Source of the DNA: Liolophura sinensis
Taxonomy: Eukaryota; Mollusca; Polyplacophora; Chitonida; Chitonidae
Assembly: GCF_032854445.1 (NCBI RefSeq)
Contig: NC_088295.1
Location: forward strand, 27,081,385 to 27,145,384
DNA length: 64,000 bases
Direction of reading: 5' to 3'
The notes under the pieces are model-generated. The model was not told the origin of the DNA and made no database searches. It was given only the letters and a program-made list of their open reading frames with translations. Both the position numbers and the translations under genes were made by a program. Shown piece after piece: positions 1-14,062 of the stretch; positions within the stretch are counted from its first letter, which is position 1, and the number at the start of each line of letters is the position of its first letter.

Positions 1-220
1 GACTGCATACATGTAAGGGTATATACTTGAAGTGTGTTTCTGTAGTATATCCAGTGTAAACTTTCTAGAAGCTGTACTCGGACTTGTATGTATTTGTTAC
101 ATCTAACTAGGTGAATTTTTTTTTTTCAGTTTGAATCCATACCATATTTAATTCACTTTCTTTTTGTACAGACAATTATATTTTGGTAAAGTATCTAGCC
201 TACAACTGCCATTGTTACAG

Positions 221-3200
221 AATCCCCCCAATATTGTGAAGCTGGTAATGGAGTCAGTGTGTGTGATGTTGAGTGTGAAGTCAGAGAGGAAGCCAGACCC
301 TGGTGGCTCAGGGAAGATGGTGGAGGACTACTGGGGACCATCCATGAAGCTCCTCGGAGATCTAAAATTCCTGGATCGACTCAAAACCTATGACAAAGAC
401 AACATTGCTCCAGCGATTATGAAAAAAATCAGAGAAAAGTAAGGGTGTAATTTTAACATATCAACACTGGTCTGCACTCCATGTTCAGTACACTGATGAT
501 ATAGAAGTGGTTATTAGAGTAAACCCTTAACTAGTGATCCTTAACAGATACATTTGGCAATCATACTTTTACTCCCAAAACAATAAAAAGAATAACTGGC
601 TGGTGTAATTTTATACTTGTTTAGTACCATACACTATACTGGGAGTGAACTAGTTATAATTTTACTCATCTGACATTTCCATGTATGGAAACCAAGAGTA
701 TTAAACACAGTGGTGTTCCTAATCTCACTGTTATTGTATGCAGTAAGCATCTGTTTCATTTTCCAGGTATATAACAAACTCTGACTTTGACCCATCTATT
801 GTGAAGAATGCCTCTGCAGCTTGTGAGGGCATGTGTAGCTGGGTGAGGGCCATGGATGTGTATGACAGAGTGGCCAAGGTTGTCGCCCCAAAGAAACTTA
901 AGTTAGCAGAGGCGGAGTCTGAGTTGGCTATGCAAATGGAGAAACTGAATGAGAAGAGAGCTCAGTTACAGGAGGTCAGTTATTTAACATGATTTGAGCC
1001 ATGTAAGAAACTGTTACCTGCATGGTCTTCAAATATATGAGAGTCATAATTAGGCTTTTAAATAATTCGATATGCAAGCCCTAAGATTGTCTTATAATGG
1101 TAGTTTGTATATTAAATGCATATTGGTATGTAGCTATTAAAGGACTAGAATTCAGTTTTGATTGACATTTGTTTTATAGGTGACAGACAAGCTGCAGTCT
1201 CTCAATGATGAATTTGAGGCGATGACTCAAAAGAAGAAAGAGCTGGAGGATAACATAGATCTATGTCAGAAGAAATTGGAGAGAGCTGAGAAGCTGATCG
1301 GAGGTCTGGGTGGGGAGAAGGACAGGTGGACAGAGGCTGCCAAGACCTTGGGGGAGAAGTACATCAACATCATGGGGGATGTGTTACTGTCATCAGGGCT
1401 GGTGGCTTACTTGGGAGCATTCACTGTGGACTTCAGACAGGTTAGAACAACAGAAAGAAACGTTAATGTCTCTGCTTCTGGTACGCGTATAATGCATAAA
1501 TAGAAAGCCAGCTAAAACTGTCATATCTACTTTCTCAACTCCCCCCTTCCCCCACACACACACCCACACCCCTATCCCTTTTTGTTAGGAAAGCATTCAT
1601 AACAGTTGCTAGTATGTAAGGAGAATAACCTGGCTTCAACATATTTTGTGTTTATTATGATCATTATTATTATTATTATGACCAAACAGCAGTAAAATGT
1701 ATTTTAATAATTCTGTCATGAAGTTATACTTACATTTTCCAGGAAATCACCAAGGACTGGCACAACATGTGTGTGGAGAAGAAGATACCGTGTTCACCAG
1801 TGTTCTCCCTGAATGCTACACTGGGTGACCCTGTCAAGATACGAGCCTGGCAGATTGCTGGTTTACCAGTGGATGCCTTCAGTATTGATAATGGTATTGT
1901 TGTCTCCAACTCCAGACGATGGCCCCTCATGATAGATCCACAAGGTAATACACAGCACAGCCTGTTAGGAATAAAGAGAATTGTTCATGGCTATCATGAA
2001 GTCAAAATTTTTATACACATTTCTGAAAAAAACATTGTTCTGGCAATTTAGTCATTTTTAGCTGTGACTATTTAAAACTGCTCAATAAAGTTGGTCGCTT
2101 CATCAGCCAAATTTTTTAATAACCTATCTCTTAATATTAGCACTTCACTTAACAATGGATCTCAGTGCAAAACAACACAAGGATGTTGTGTGGGGGAATG
2201 TCGCAGCATTGACTTTGTAAACAATTTGCTTGAAATGATGGACAGTTAAATTCAGATGGTTTAACACGCCATATTGTCCATTCACATATGTACCTTTATT
2301 AACACATACCCCATTTAATTGAAACTTGACTGCAATCTGGTTTCTGTTTCAAGGCCAAGCCAACAAGTGGGTTAAGAATATGGAGAGAAACAATCAGCTG
2401 GGCATTATCAAGCTGTCTGATGCTAACTATGTGAGGACCCTAGAGAACTCTATCCAGTTTGGTTACCCTGTCCTTCTGGAGAATGTGGCTGAAGAATTGG
2501 ACCCACTGTTAGAGCCCATCCTACAGAAGCTCACCTTCAAACAGCAAGGGGTGGAGTACATCCGATTGGGAGACAGTGTGATAGAATACTCATCAGACTT
2601 CAGATTCTTTATTACCACTAGACTAAGGAATCCACATTACTTACCTGAGGTCTCCGTCAAGGTAGGTCCAACTACACTCTACATCATATCCCTATTAATG
2701 GACAGTGAGTGGTCAGTTTCAAAGGGCAAATTAGTTACATGAATTTCAGGTGATTTATTAAAAGATCATTCAGACGGTGGATACAAGTTTTCTTTAATAA
2801 TTCTCCTTTGTTCTTTAAAGAGTGATAGTATATTCTATATCATTCTGTTTATCACTGTTGACTCATAAATATGCTGTTTTTATTTTAGCAACATTAAATT
2901 TGATGAAATGCACAGAATAATGTTTGGGTACCTATTTGTCTGTTCAGGTGTGCCTGCTGAACTTCATGATCACCCCACAAGGTTTACAGGATCAGCTGTT
3001 AGGTATTGTGGCAGCCAAGGAGAAGCCAGAACTAGAGGAGAAAAAGAACCAGCTGATTCTGGAAGGAGCAGAAAATAAGAAGCAGTTAAAGGAAATAGAA
3101 GACAAGATCCTAGAAGTCTTGTCAAGCTCTCAGGTTTGTTATTTGCTCACTGATGAATTTTATTATAACAATTTAAATTGGGATGTATTTAATATTTTCT

Positions 3201-6200
3201 GGAAAGTGATTAGCAAGTGCATAAGCTTACCATATATCGCCTAAAATTTCAGATACAACAAAGCTATACATTTTAACGGATTCTGAGGGTTCTATTCATC
3301 TTAGAGAGGTGTTTTGAATGTTTTTTTTTTGTTTTGGTAGGTAGTACCAAAAGTAATATTGATGACCTCCATTTGATAACTCAAGTACAGTATTTAATCT
3401 GAATTTTTAGGGCAAGTACAGGATGGGTATTTTTATGCCAGCAATTGTAAGCTTCTTTTTAATGTTACACATTGCCATGGTCAGAGTTTGAAGATTGAGC
3501 AGTATAAAGTTAAACAAATCAGAAATATTCTTCCCTCTGTCATGTGTTTTTTTTTTCTAACTGGCTACACGTATCTTAAAGTTAACCATTACTGTTTACT
3601 TTAATAACCACAGGGTAACATCCTGGAAGATGAGACAGCCATCAAGGTACTGTCTTCCTCCAAGACCCTATCTGAAGAGATCTCTGCCAAACAGGAGATT
3701 GCGGCAGCCACAGAGAAAGAGATTGACGAGACAAGGAATGGTTATGAGCCTGTGGCTGTCCACTCCTCTATCTTGTTCTTCTGTATCACAGACCTGGCCA
3801 ACATTGAGCCTATGTACCAGTACTCTCTCACATGGTTCATCAACCTCTATCTGCAGGTAAGTATTAAAACAATAGAGACCTTTTCATAGTTAGAAGTTAC
3901 AATTAGTTTACCTATTCTAGTTTGAAGTTAGAAGTTACAAGTTCAACTTGTCAATGCTTTACAAAGTCAATGCTTCACTAAAGGCATCTAATAAGCTTGG
4001 ATAACAAATAATAGTATTTATCTATAATTTCAGATAACTCTGCGATGTTTTCTTAAGCAGCATCAGCTAGTATATGTCAGCATAACCCTTGGTTGTTATC
4101 TGACTTTGACCTTTGACTTCTGGCTCACTTGGCTTAAGTGTTATTCTTACCAATGTCTAGGCCTGAAGCTGATGCGTCTGTGGCTTTGTTAAGTTGAAAG
4201 GCTTGTCAAGTACATGACAAAGGATAATGATTTGTCAGGATACTGACCGGAGCAAACTAGAATGCCTGAAGTAAACCACTATCCCTTGCCGTGTATCAGA
4301 CAAAACTCCTGACCTGTCATGTAACTGAAAAATTGATGAGAAAAAGTGGATGGATTAACATTGGGTCATGACCTCAACCACACTGTGTTATACATAGATT
4401 GATTTGTCAGTGTGATAGGTCGTAATTAGATGTATTATCCCTGTTATATTTGTACAGTCCATCGTCAACAGTGTTCCATCTTCTGACCTGGAGGAAAGGA
4501 TCAGCAATCTCAATGAGCATTTTACTGACAGTATCTACAAGAATGTCTGTCGCTCATTGTTTGAGAAAGACAAGTTACTCTTCTCCTGCATTCTGTGTGT
4601 TGGAATCATGAAAGGGCAGTAAGTATTGCACCTTGCCTTTCATAGTATACTTTGATCTTTTGTACAATACTTTCATGTGTGAAAATGAACTGTCACAGAA
4701 TACCATTGGTTTAAGAAGCCAACAAATAATTAGTTATGCTCTCTTTGATAAGAGTTTGTTTAAAGAATTAAAACACCATTTTCTTAAGTTATCATCATTA
4801 TCAATGATTCAATGAGAAATTTTTTTTTCCCCTTTTTTTTTCAGAAACAAGATCGATGATGAGGTATGGAGGTTCCTGTTAACTGGGGGTGTGGCTCTGG
4901 AGAATCCTTACCCTAACCCAGCTCCAGAGTGGCTAGGAGACAAATCCTGGTCAGAAATAGTGCGAGCTTCAAACCTCAAGAATCTGAAAGGATTTAAAGA
5001 GCGTAAGTAGTCTACCCAGGGTCAGTTTCTGTATACACTTACATATATATAAAGAAAGTTTTGAAAAGAAAAGCCAAAGAACTTATTTATTTCGTTTCTT
5101 CTGCACAAAAGCTGAACATATGATGTTATTTCTGTCATAGATGTGGAAGGCTACATCCACCAGTGGAAAGAGATGTACGACTCTGGCCAGCCACAAGAAC
5201 ACAAGCTGCCTGCCCCCTTTGATTGCCTGACTGGTCTGGACAAAATGGTCATTCTGCGGTGCTTCCGTCCTGACAAGATGGTGCCCGCCGTCCAGGAATT
5301 CATCATTGACAACATTGGCCAGTCATTTATTGAACCCCCTACATTTGATCTTGCTGGGTCCTTTGCTGATTCCAACTGCTGTGCTCCACTGATCTTTGTA
5401 CTGTCACCTGGGGCTGATCCTATGGCCTCGCTGCTCAAGTTTGGAGAGGATAAAGGTTACACTGGTAACCGCATACAGACCATCTCCCTGGGCCAGGGAC
5501 AGGTAAAACAGATCAGTTTCCTTTACTGTAATTCCTCAACCTTTTCGCATGTTTGCAAGGTGTTTATTCAAGCATATTCTGAAGGCATTTTTCTCTATTG
5601 ACTGATAAAGTTATACTTTTTGTGAAATCTTGAAACTGGTCAATCCCACCAAAGTAGTTTTGTCACCAAAATCAAATTGAAAATGTGCATAAATTGGACT
5701 GAAAATGGCTCTTTCATATGCGAAAAGGTTGAGGAATTAGGGTAGCACCAAGCAGTTTCTGTTGCTTTCTTGCGGTAATAGGATAAGCAACAATATTGTT
5801 GAAATGCTCTTTTCTTCGCTGAACCATTAATCATTAAAAGAGTGTTACAAATGCTACAGGTCACAGAAGATATTTATTTAAGTTTTATAATCAAGCTATT
5901 TTTTTTTTGATCAGCCACATACTTAAAGAATGTTAATGTTTCCATCACATCATGAATTTATAACAAATATTTTGTGTCGTGTTACCACCACAAGCAGGAG
6001 TTCAAAGGAGTTGAAAGTTAATGTTTAAGTTGTGTTTAATATTCAGGGCCCTATAGCGGCTAAAATGATCGACAGTGCCCTGAAGGATGGAACATGGGTG
6101 GTCTTACAGAACTGTCACCTGGCCACAAGCTGGATGTCTAAGCTGGAGAAGATCTGTGAAGAGGTGTGTGAATCTTTCAGAATCCGCAGTAATAGTCAGA

Positions 6201-9200
6201 AATTATGTCAATGACTGAAATGAAATCTTTAAAAGCACTTGTCAATTTCAACTAGTGTGAAATGCTTTGCAGTTTATCAAATTGGTAATAAGTGGAGATG
6301 AAATATACATATGTATACACTGTTGGCATTAAAGGCAATGCTGATGTGAAAGTAAGCTCGTATCAACAGTAGAAAATGACAGACTCAGTAATATTTTTTG
6401 TTTACTGCAGGTGATTATCCCAGAGAGCACTCACACAGATTTCCGCCTGTGGTTAACTAGTTACCCATCTGATGAATTCCCCGTGTCTATTCTGCAAAAT
6501 GGTGAGACTTTAATGTCAGCTTATACAATTTATCTCCAAATCAAATTGTAGGAAATGTTTAGAGAAGTTGTATCTTTTTTCACACCCAATTGCATTTTAT
6601 ACAGATGTGAAAGTAGTGTCATGTTTGTTTTTTAAAACAAAGCAACATGTTGAAAATATAACCAAAATGTTTTACTGTTGTCATACAGGTGTCAAGATGA
6701 CAAATGAGCCTCCCAAAGGATTGAGAGCAAACCTGCTGAGGTCATACCTCAATGACCCTATCTCAGACCCAGCCTTCTTTAACAGTTGTAACAAGGTTAG
6801 GACTGAGGTCTTCTTGCACTGTGTACTTCACGGTATTCAGAGTTTTATTTACACACCTCCAGCCTTTTCATCTGTGGTCTGCAACTTGTAAAACTTCTTC
6901 CAATCTTTAATATAGCGTTCTTCTTGCATTTGCAGAAGTATTCTTGTTCTTTTTTTAACCTCCCATTATCCAGTAATATTTATTAAGAAGTTAAATATGA
7001 TTATTATTGTTTATTGCGCACGTTAATACAACACACTTGTCTGATGGTTTCAGCCAGAGCCCTGGCACAAGATGCTGTTTGGCCTGTGCTTCTTCCATGC
7101 TCTGGTACAGGAGAGGAGGAAGTTTGGGCCTCTAGGCTGGAACATTCCATACGAGTTCAACGAGTCAGACTTACGTATCAGCTTAAGACAAATGCTGGTG
7201 AGTACTGGGCATTTTAAGTGTTTGGGTTGTATTTGTATCTATACTACACTTACATCCTTAGTTATTTGGAAGATGTATATAGAAACCATCATTATTAGAC
7301 AAGTGTCGTTTTGTCTCTATTTAATCTTTTTATGTGAAGCATGGTAATGAATTGCCTCTTTTTAACTGTTACTAGTACTTGTTTTGCAGTGACATTGAAG
7401 GCAAGGCAACGGTTAATTAATGTGTTAAAAACAGATAAGATATTACTGTCCACTTTTTGTCTCATAAAACTCTCTTCTTCTTTTGTTTTCTTCTTTAATG
7501 AAAATTGTCATGGATTAGAAATGCATTTTAATAAAATATTCTTGCTCATTAAGAAGATATACCAAATATGTGTAAAGTTTCATCCATTACTATTCCGATT
7601 CATTCCTGGACAGATACAAATACTATGTTACCTTAATGACACCTGAGATATGTCTACCTGTTTCAGATGTTCCTGAATGAGTATGATGAGTTACAGCTGA
7701 CGGCCTTGACCTATCTGACAGGAGAGTGTAACTATGGCGGTCGTGTGACAGACGACAAGGATAGGAGGCTCCTCATGTCCATTCTCTCTGTCTTCTACAA
7801 CAAGGCAGTTGTGGAAGATGATAGCTACAAGTAAGCACTGCCAAGAATATTTCCTTAACTGTTGTTTAAATGCTCCTTAACACACTTATTAAAAATGCAT
7901 TTACTTTAGAAGAAGTCAGTAGGGTTTATGGTTCACAAGTTTTATTTTACACCAAGTATGTTAAGTCTGTATTCTCAAACCTACATGTAGATCAAGTCAG
8001 TTTATCTATGTAGTTGCTATTACTTGTCCTCCACAAATAACTGATTTAGACAACCATGATACAGTACAATGCATTTTGGGATAATGCACATATGAAGTAC
8101 GTATATTCATTGTGAAAGGTTAGTGATTGACACTATACTGTTCTTAAAACTGTTCACTCATGTACAACCAGCATGCTTGAAAGTTGTTAAAACGGAGTTT
8201 CTCAGCAGCAGTTAGTGAAAGTTTTACTTGTACTCTAAAGATCCTGCCTCTTGTCATCCAGGTTCTCCCAAAGTGGTTTGTATTATGCCCCCAAGGAGGG
8301 GGACTACCAGAGCTATATAGACTACATCCGTAGCTTCCCGCTCATCCCCAACCCTGAAGTGTTTGGTCTGCATGAGAACGCTGACATTACCAAGGATAAC
8401 CAAGAAACACAGCAGGTCAGTGTACATCTATGCCCGTCATTCATGAAAAGGTTCTGCCCAGAAGAATATGTCAACTGAACAGCTATTTGCGTGAATAAAT
8501 ATGACAACATTGATTTTTAGGGAGCTGTTCTTCATCTCTTTTCAAATGCAGCTTAAAAACTGAATTCATTGAGCAGAAGGTAACTGATACTGATTCTCTC
8601 CTTGTGCTGCAGCTGTTTGACAACATCTTACTGACCCTGCCCCGTCAGACTGGGGGTGGCGGAAAGTCATCAGGAGAGGTTATCCAGGATTTGGCAGCTG
8701 ATATCCTCTCCAAGCTACCCAATGATTACGATTTGGAAAAGGTAAATGTCACTATTAGAACGATTGGTCAATGAAATAATCATTTAGGTTGATCTCACCA
8801 TAATAGAAATTTCTGTGGTCCATGTATGGTGACTACTAGGAACATACTGGGGCTTTCTTTGGAGCCAGATTCTAGGCAAGTCTGTGTGAATAAAACATCC
8901 ATTTAACTTCATATCAGTCAATGCTGTCTGTGGCATTGTATTCTAGTAGGTTGGTATCATCCTAGCATGATGGATTGTAATGAATGGGACCTCTTTTTTG
9001 TTTGCTTCTAGGTGATGAAGAAATACCCTGTACTGTACAATGAGTCTATGAACACAGTACTGAGACAAGAGTTGATTCGCTTTAACCGCCTGACGGCCGT
9101 GGTGAGAAGCACGTTACAGAACTTACAGAAGGCCATCAAAGGTTTGGTGGTCATGTCATCTGAGCTGGAGGAGGTGTTTAACAGTATGCTGGTGGGGAAG

Positions 9201-12160
9201 CTTCCAGCCGTGTGGGCAGCCAAGTCCTACCCATCCCTCAAACCACTCGGCAGCTACATCTCAGATCTGCTGCAAAGGTAGGCCTATACGTCCAATACAG
9301 TACAATTCTTGCAAACACTTACAAGCTACATATAAAGGTCACATGTTATGTGTATGGATTGATACATTCGCTACCCACTTGCCCATAAAGGTCACGTGTT
9401 CATATTGATATCTTCAATAACATTGGGAAAATTTTCATGGTTTTGTTATTTCCTGTTTTTATCAGGTTGAAATTTTTCTCTGACTGGATAGATGCAGGGG
9501 CCCCGCCATCATTCTGGCTGTCTGGTTTCTACTTCACCCAGTCCTTCTTAACAGGTAAGTATATGTTTGCATTTACATGAGAAGTGCCAAGCAGTATGTT
9601 CCGGTACGGAGTGTTCCATACGGAGTGGACATTGTTAACACACATGTATAATTCTGAAGCAGAGCTTGTGAACACAAAACATCAAAAATTAGTTTTCTTT
9701 TCTGATGTAATGTATACTATGCTGACCATCCATGTGAAGCCACTGCGGAAATTTGTCCAGAAATTTGCCTTATCATTTTAACACATTGACATATATTAAA
9801 TTTTAGCCGTTTTTACCCATACACCTTTCCTGAGGTTGGTGCTTTACATGTTAGCTTCGTTGCCCTGTTTATTTACTTATGACTCATGCTGGATATATAC
9901 TATATACACAGGCGTGTCTCAGAACTATGCCAGAAAGTACACCATTCCTATTGATGAGATTGGATTTGAGTTTGAGGTGATGAAGCTGGAGAAATCTGAC
10001 ATTAGCGAGAAACCAGAAGATGGAGCATTTGTCTATGTAAGTATCAGTACAAGAGAAACCACATCATTTAAACAGTCATATGATATGTTGGGTGTATTTT
10101 TTTCCCTCAGCTAAAACATCAAACAAGTGGAATGCACATTGCAAGTACTGTAGGCTTCATTTATACTGGAGATTTTTTGTCTGGCTTTATTGTAAAATAG
10201 TGTATTCATCTGAAGATTTTGATCAAATAGAAATCCGCTGATATCATACCTGGCAATATTTGGAATACTGATTTCTCAACTGCTTTATGTAAACTATCTT
10301 TAGTTTTGCCTTTGTGGCCAGACAGTTGCAAAGAACCATGCTCTATTTTTCTTTTCCATTGCACTTGTGTTTATAGAGGGTTGATTGTCATTTCAGGGTC
10401 TGTTCCTTGAAGGCGCTCGCTGGGACAAAGAGACTATGCTTATAGGAGAGTCACTACCAAAGATTCTCTTTGATCCCTTACCTATTGTATCCTTTTTATG
10501 GAAAACAGCTTCTTTGAGCCTGAACGTGTCTAGTATTAATTTTATATTCTTGCTAGCTCTAACCTGTCATTATTTATGATTGACAAAATACATTAAGGTT
10601 ATATTTATTTATTTATCTATCTGGTTGGTGTTTTACTCCCAGCTCAAGAATATTTCACTTACACGATGGCAGCCAGCATTATGGTGGGAGGAAAACACAG
10701 AGCCTGGGGGAAACCCACGACCATCCGCAGGTTATTTCCAGACCATCCCACTCACGGCCAGAAAGGAAGCCAGCATTGGCAGCCACATTAGTGGGAGGCT
10801 CCTGGGTCATTGCGCTGCGCTGGCGATGCTAATGCCCTCGGCTTTAAGGTTATAGAAGATCAGTGTACATGTACAGTATCAAAAGTACATAGACAGAGAA
10901 CAGTATGCCACACTCTGTTTATTTGATTCCCCATTAGAATGGGGGCATACCCTTATGCAGGATAATTGGTGCATTCAATCACAGAAACAGCTGATCTCAT
11001 GTTTCTATGCAAAGAAAAATGTGCCATAGTGGATTTTGGTAAAGGAATTGTGTGATGTTTGCAGTAAAATGTCTTAGATATGTGCTGGGGAAAACTGACA
11101 TAAACCTGTATTTCTATTCTAGCACATCCAAATTTATCCCAAATGTTACTGTTTTTAATTAGTTCCTTTCGAAAACAATGAAGCTTTCACCCCCACACAC
11201 ATAAGCAAACAGTAAAAGTTCAAATGTAAAAAAACTGGGGAGGCACGTTATCAATTATCGAGTATGTTTTATTGAAATATCCAAACTGAACTTTTCCTTT
11301 AAACTTGACAACACGTGTGGTTATTTTAGGATCCATTTTGACAACAGCATGTAAATTGTTTATACTTTGATTGAAACATACAACAATGATGACCCTAAAG
11401 TATCCACCATTTATTTGGAGTACAACTTTACTCGGCCATCACAGGTGTAAGTTATGGCAAGATAAAAATATCAACATGCTATATGACATCTGTCTCCTTT
11501 CTAAGTTAAAAATTAACAAATGTGTTATAATTGACAACAGTAGAAATGTTTCATAAAGCACATGTAGCACCACATGTACATGTACTACCATTTTGACACA
11601 ATAAACGTACCTACAGTGCAGATTGCAATGGAAGTTTTGTGCAAGTAACAGTACGTGCCTTTGTGATATTTGTCTCAGATCATGATTTGTAGACGATAAA
11701 TTATTTTCCCAACATCATCTTGTCTATTTTTCGTGACATCGCTCCACTGGTCAGTCATGCTGGAAGGAGCAGACATGTGAACTGTCCTTCTACATTGTGG
11801 CATACTTCTATTAATGTACTTCTGATAGTCTCCTTTTATGCTTATGGTATGATGATTTTGTTTCAGTCCAGCTAAGTTGTTGCAGATAAGTTTATCATAC
11901 GTGTCTATCAAATGTGACAGTATTGACATCAGTTCCTTGACAAGTTACCACAGATCTGGCTTAAGCCAAGCCAAGTGTCCAAGTTCAAGAAGGTGCCCGC
12001 CTATCCTACTCCAGTGTACAAGACAAGTGCCCGCAGAGGAGTGCTATCCACGACAGGCCACTCAACCAACTTTGTCCTCTTCATCCAGTTACCCACAGAC
12101 AAACCTATCAGCCACTGGATCAACCGGGGCGTGGCAGCTCTTTGTCAGCTAGATGACTAG
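221..12160 (+). CDS. Axonemal dynein heavy chain, C-terminal part (5' end outside window)
   Basis: Motor subunit of an inner-arm axonemal dynein, acting in cilia and flagella. The 22 exons are 221-438, 767-974, 1180-1440, 1743-1944, 2354-2661, 2948-3133, 3614-3856, 4458-4618, 4845-5002, 5141-5502, 6047-6163, 6411-6501, 6689-6795, 7054-7197, 7667-7830, 8262-8415, 8613-8741, 9012-9277, 9466-9554, 9912-10036, 10397-10486 and 11954-12160. They encode 1329 residues with consistent phases. In order they hold the microtubule-binding tip ([12 protein letters not shown]), the second stalk coiled coil (exons 2-3), AAA5, a further coil, AAA6 and the C-terminal domain ending [11 protein letters not shown] and CQLDD. 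The AAA1 P-loop lies upstream of the window. The C-terminus resembles the single-headed DNAH3/DNAH7/DNAH12 group; I cannot choose between them, so no symbol is given. The first acceptor (TTACAG at 215-220) is inferred. Confidence 0.95.
5529..5739. mobile_element. MITE-like element, copy A, in dynein intron 10
   Basis: The ends are near-perfect inverted repeats: TAATTCCTCAACCTTTTCGC at the left, and the same sequence in reverse complement at the right. The element is 211 bases, has no coding capacity and is bounded by TA at both ends. Its ends resemble those of the elements at 25801, 27909 and 50729, which points to one non-autonomous DNA-transposon family. Confidence 0.75.
10602..10849 (-). 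repeat. tRNA-derived SINE, family 1, in dynein intron 21
   Basis: This near full-length copy is in reverse orientation. Read on the minus strand, it starts with a degraded tRNA-like head (GCGCAGCGCAATGACCCAGG), has the conserved body ending near CTTGAGC, and ends in an AAATAAATAAATAT tail. About 100 bases beyond the tail (10499-10601) match the flank of another copy inside MRE11; see the separate finding. Confidence 0.85.
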
Positions 12161-12681
12161 TGTGGAAACCTGTAGAGAAACTTTTCTAGACGTTTGGACA
12201 CATGGCTTGGTTTGCCTGTTTCACACATACAGCATGCTATTTGATGGAGCTTATGGTTCTCACTTCAAATCAGTCATTGTCATTATATACATGCAGTGGA
12301 TTGGACTAGAAATCCCCAGCCTTTACCCATTGCTTGTTAACAGTGTTGGAAATTTACAATGCCTATTTTTATAGAGTGTAATGATAGTAACACAGGGTTG
12401 TTTTGCCTGTTAATGATTTTTCATTACCAATTTTATTTACCTGGAATTTTAGTGGATAATAGCATTCCATGATCTGTGATACAGGTGTGGAATGTTCTAT
12501 ACAGCTTCATCATTACACATGGATAGTAATGATAATGTACATGCATAGTTATGTTTATGTAAATATAGTTTTGATAAATAGTTGTATATATTACTTTCCA
12601 TATAGCCCATGGACCCATAGGTTGTGTGTGTGCTTGATGTGTTGACTGCTGCAAAATCAAAGCCATGGTATCGTCAGAGTG

Positions 12682-12687
12682 AATAAA
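12682..12687 (+). promoter_or_regulatory. Probable poly(A) signal of the dynein gene
   Basis: A canonical AATAAA lies about 520 bases after the dynein stop codon. It is the first such hexamer downstream, so the 3' UTR probably spans 12161 to about 12710. Confidence 0.5.
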
Positions 12688-13247
12688 GGGATTTCCTATT
12701 CTCCTCTCAAGTCATGGTTTTGTCTGCCAAAATAATAGCTGTGATCATTATTGTCAAATTATACAAGATTTTATGCCTTTTATTTGCTATACATATATTT
12801 ACCTCATCCCCCACTATTGATGAAAATAAACACAACCTGCTGAGTGTTGTATCAAAGTGCTTGTCTTATTTTGTGAACATATGCACATCCACTTTCTTTA
12901 TCAGTATATCCAAAATCTCTTAGTCACTTTACACATTGTGTACAACACATTTTGTTTTCTGATTAAAAATTTAGTTCTGCTAAACTGTAATACTGAGTAA
13001 CTGAGCTTCACAATTATATCCATATAACATTCTTTCTGTCACTTAACAAGGCATTTGCATGATTTGTAGCCAACAATTCGAGAGAGCAGCACTATCTGAT
13101 GATCGCCCGAATGTGATGACATGAAGGAACCACTGATAATCAGCAAACTATACTATACATTAAATGACCTTAAAGTTACAATTTACAGGTTCATATTACA
13201 CGTCAAAATTACACACGGCCCCACTCTCTTACTACATGAAACTCTTG

Positions 13248-13253
13248 TTTATT
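13248..13253 (-). promoter_or_regulatory. Candidate poly(A) signal for MRE11
   Basis: A minus-strand AATAAA lies about 810 bases past the MRE11 stop. No stronger candidate was seen nearer, but AT-rich sequence makes chance matches common. Confidence 0.25.
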
Positions 13254-14062
13254 GTAGACAACTAGTTTGTAGCTTTACCAAACTGGGGCAACACAGATTA
13301 GCCTCACAGGTGAAGCAATCAATGAACGGAGCATGGCCATCAGCATTGGACATTTTCCACTTAGCACATACAGGAATTCAAGGATCTCTGCACTCTTCTT
13401 TAATCCAAATTTTCATGCACACTTTTACACAGATGCACTTGACATGAGCTTATATACAAGTATTCAGGTAATGTAAGCCATAGGACATACTAGTAAACAT
13501 GCTATTGTATCTGCTAAAATAGAGTGAATATTGTTAGCAAGACTGATATGTTGATAAACATTTGACTTTGAAGCTCATCTGATTCTAAAATATTATTTCA
13601 TATAAATGTCATAATGATGCATGTACAAACTACAGAAACAGTACTGCACGTGTAAATGAATACAGGAAATCAATCACTGCGCAACAAAGCAAAAGCCTTA
13701 CCATGTTCATGGTGACATTCGTATCAACTCACTGCTGCCAGTGACAACAACTTCCTGAAAGATACCTTTATGTCATTCCCTTGTCAGAAAACAAGGCAAA
13801 AAGTCTAAGTATCTGAGAATACCCAGAAAAAGTCTTAATTAAAGCAATAACAAAAAGATTGATAGGCAGCTGAAACATTAAGTGCTCTCGTTTCACATTT
13901 GGAACTTAAATAAAGTCACTTGGTGCTGCTTGACCATTCAACGAGCGAGCTTTGGTTTAGCTAGTTCTCTCGCTTTTCCGTTGATTTAGGCGACACAGTA
14001 AACTCCTGTGTTGGCAACACATAACTGGTCATAAAATCACAGTTGCAGGGATATGAATCTTC

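Larger units (their letters stand above)
12161..14062. other. Convergent intergenic region, dynein and MRE11 3' ends
   Basis: This stretch holds the 3' UTRs of two converging genes. The dynein poly(A) signal is at 12682-12687. A minus-strand AATAAA at 13253-13248 may end MRE11, giving it a 3' UTR of about 0.8 kb. Open frames here, such as 13121-13447, show no family resemblance. No repeat was recognised. Confidence 0.5.

Noticed and set aside
13121-13447. 108-codon open frame in the dynein-MRE11 gap
   Set aside because: No recognisable domain, no splice or promoter context, and it lies across the likely MRE11 3' UTR.
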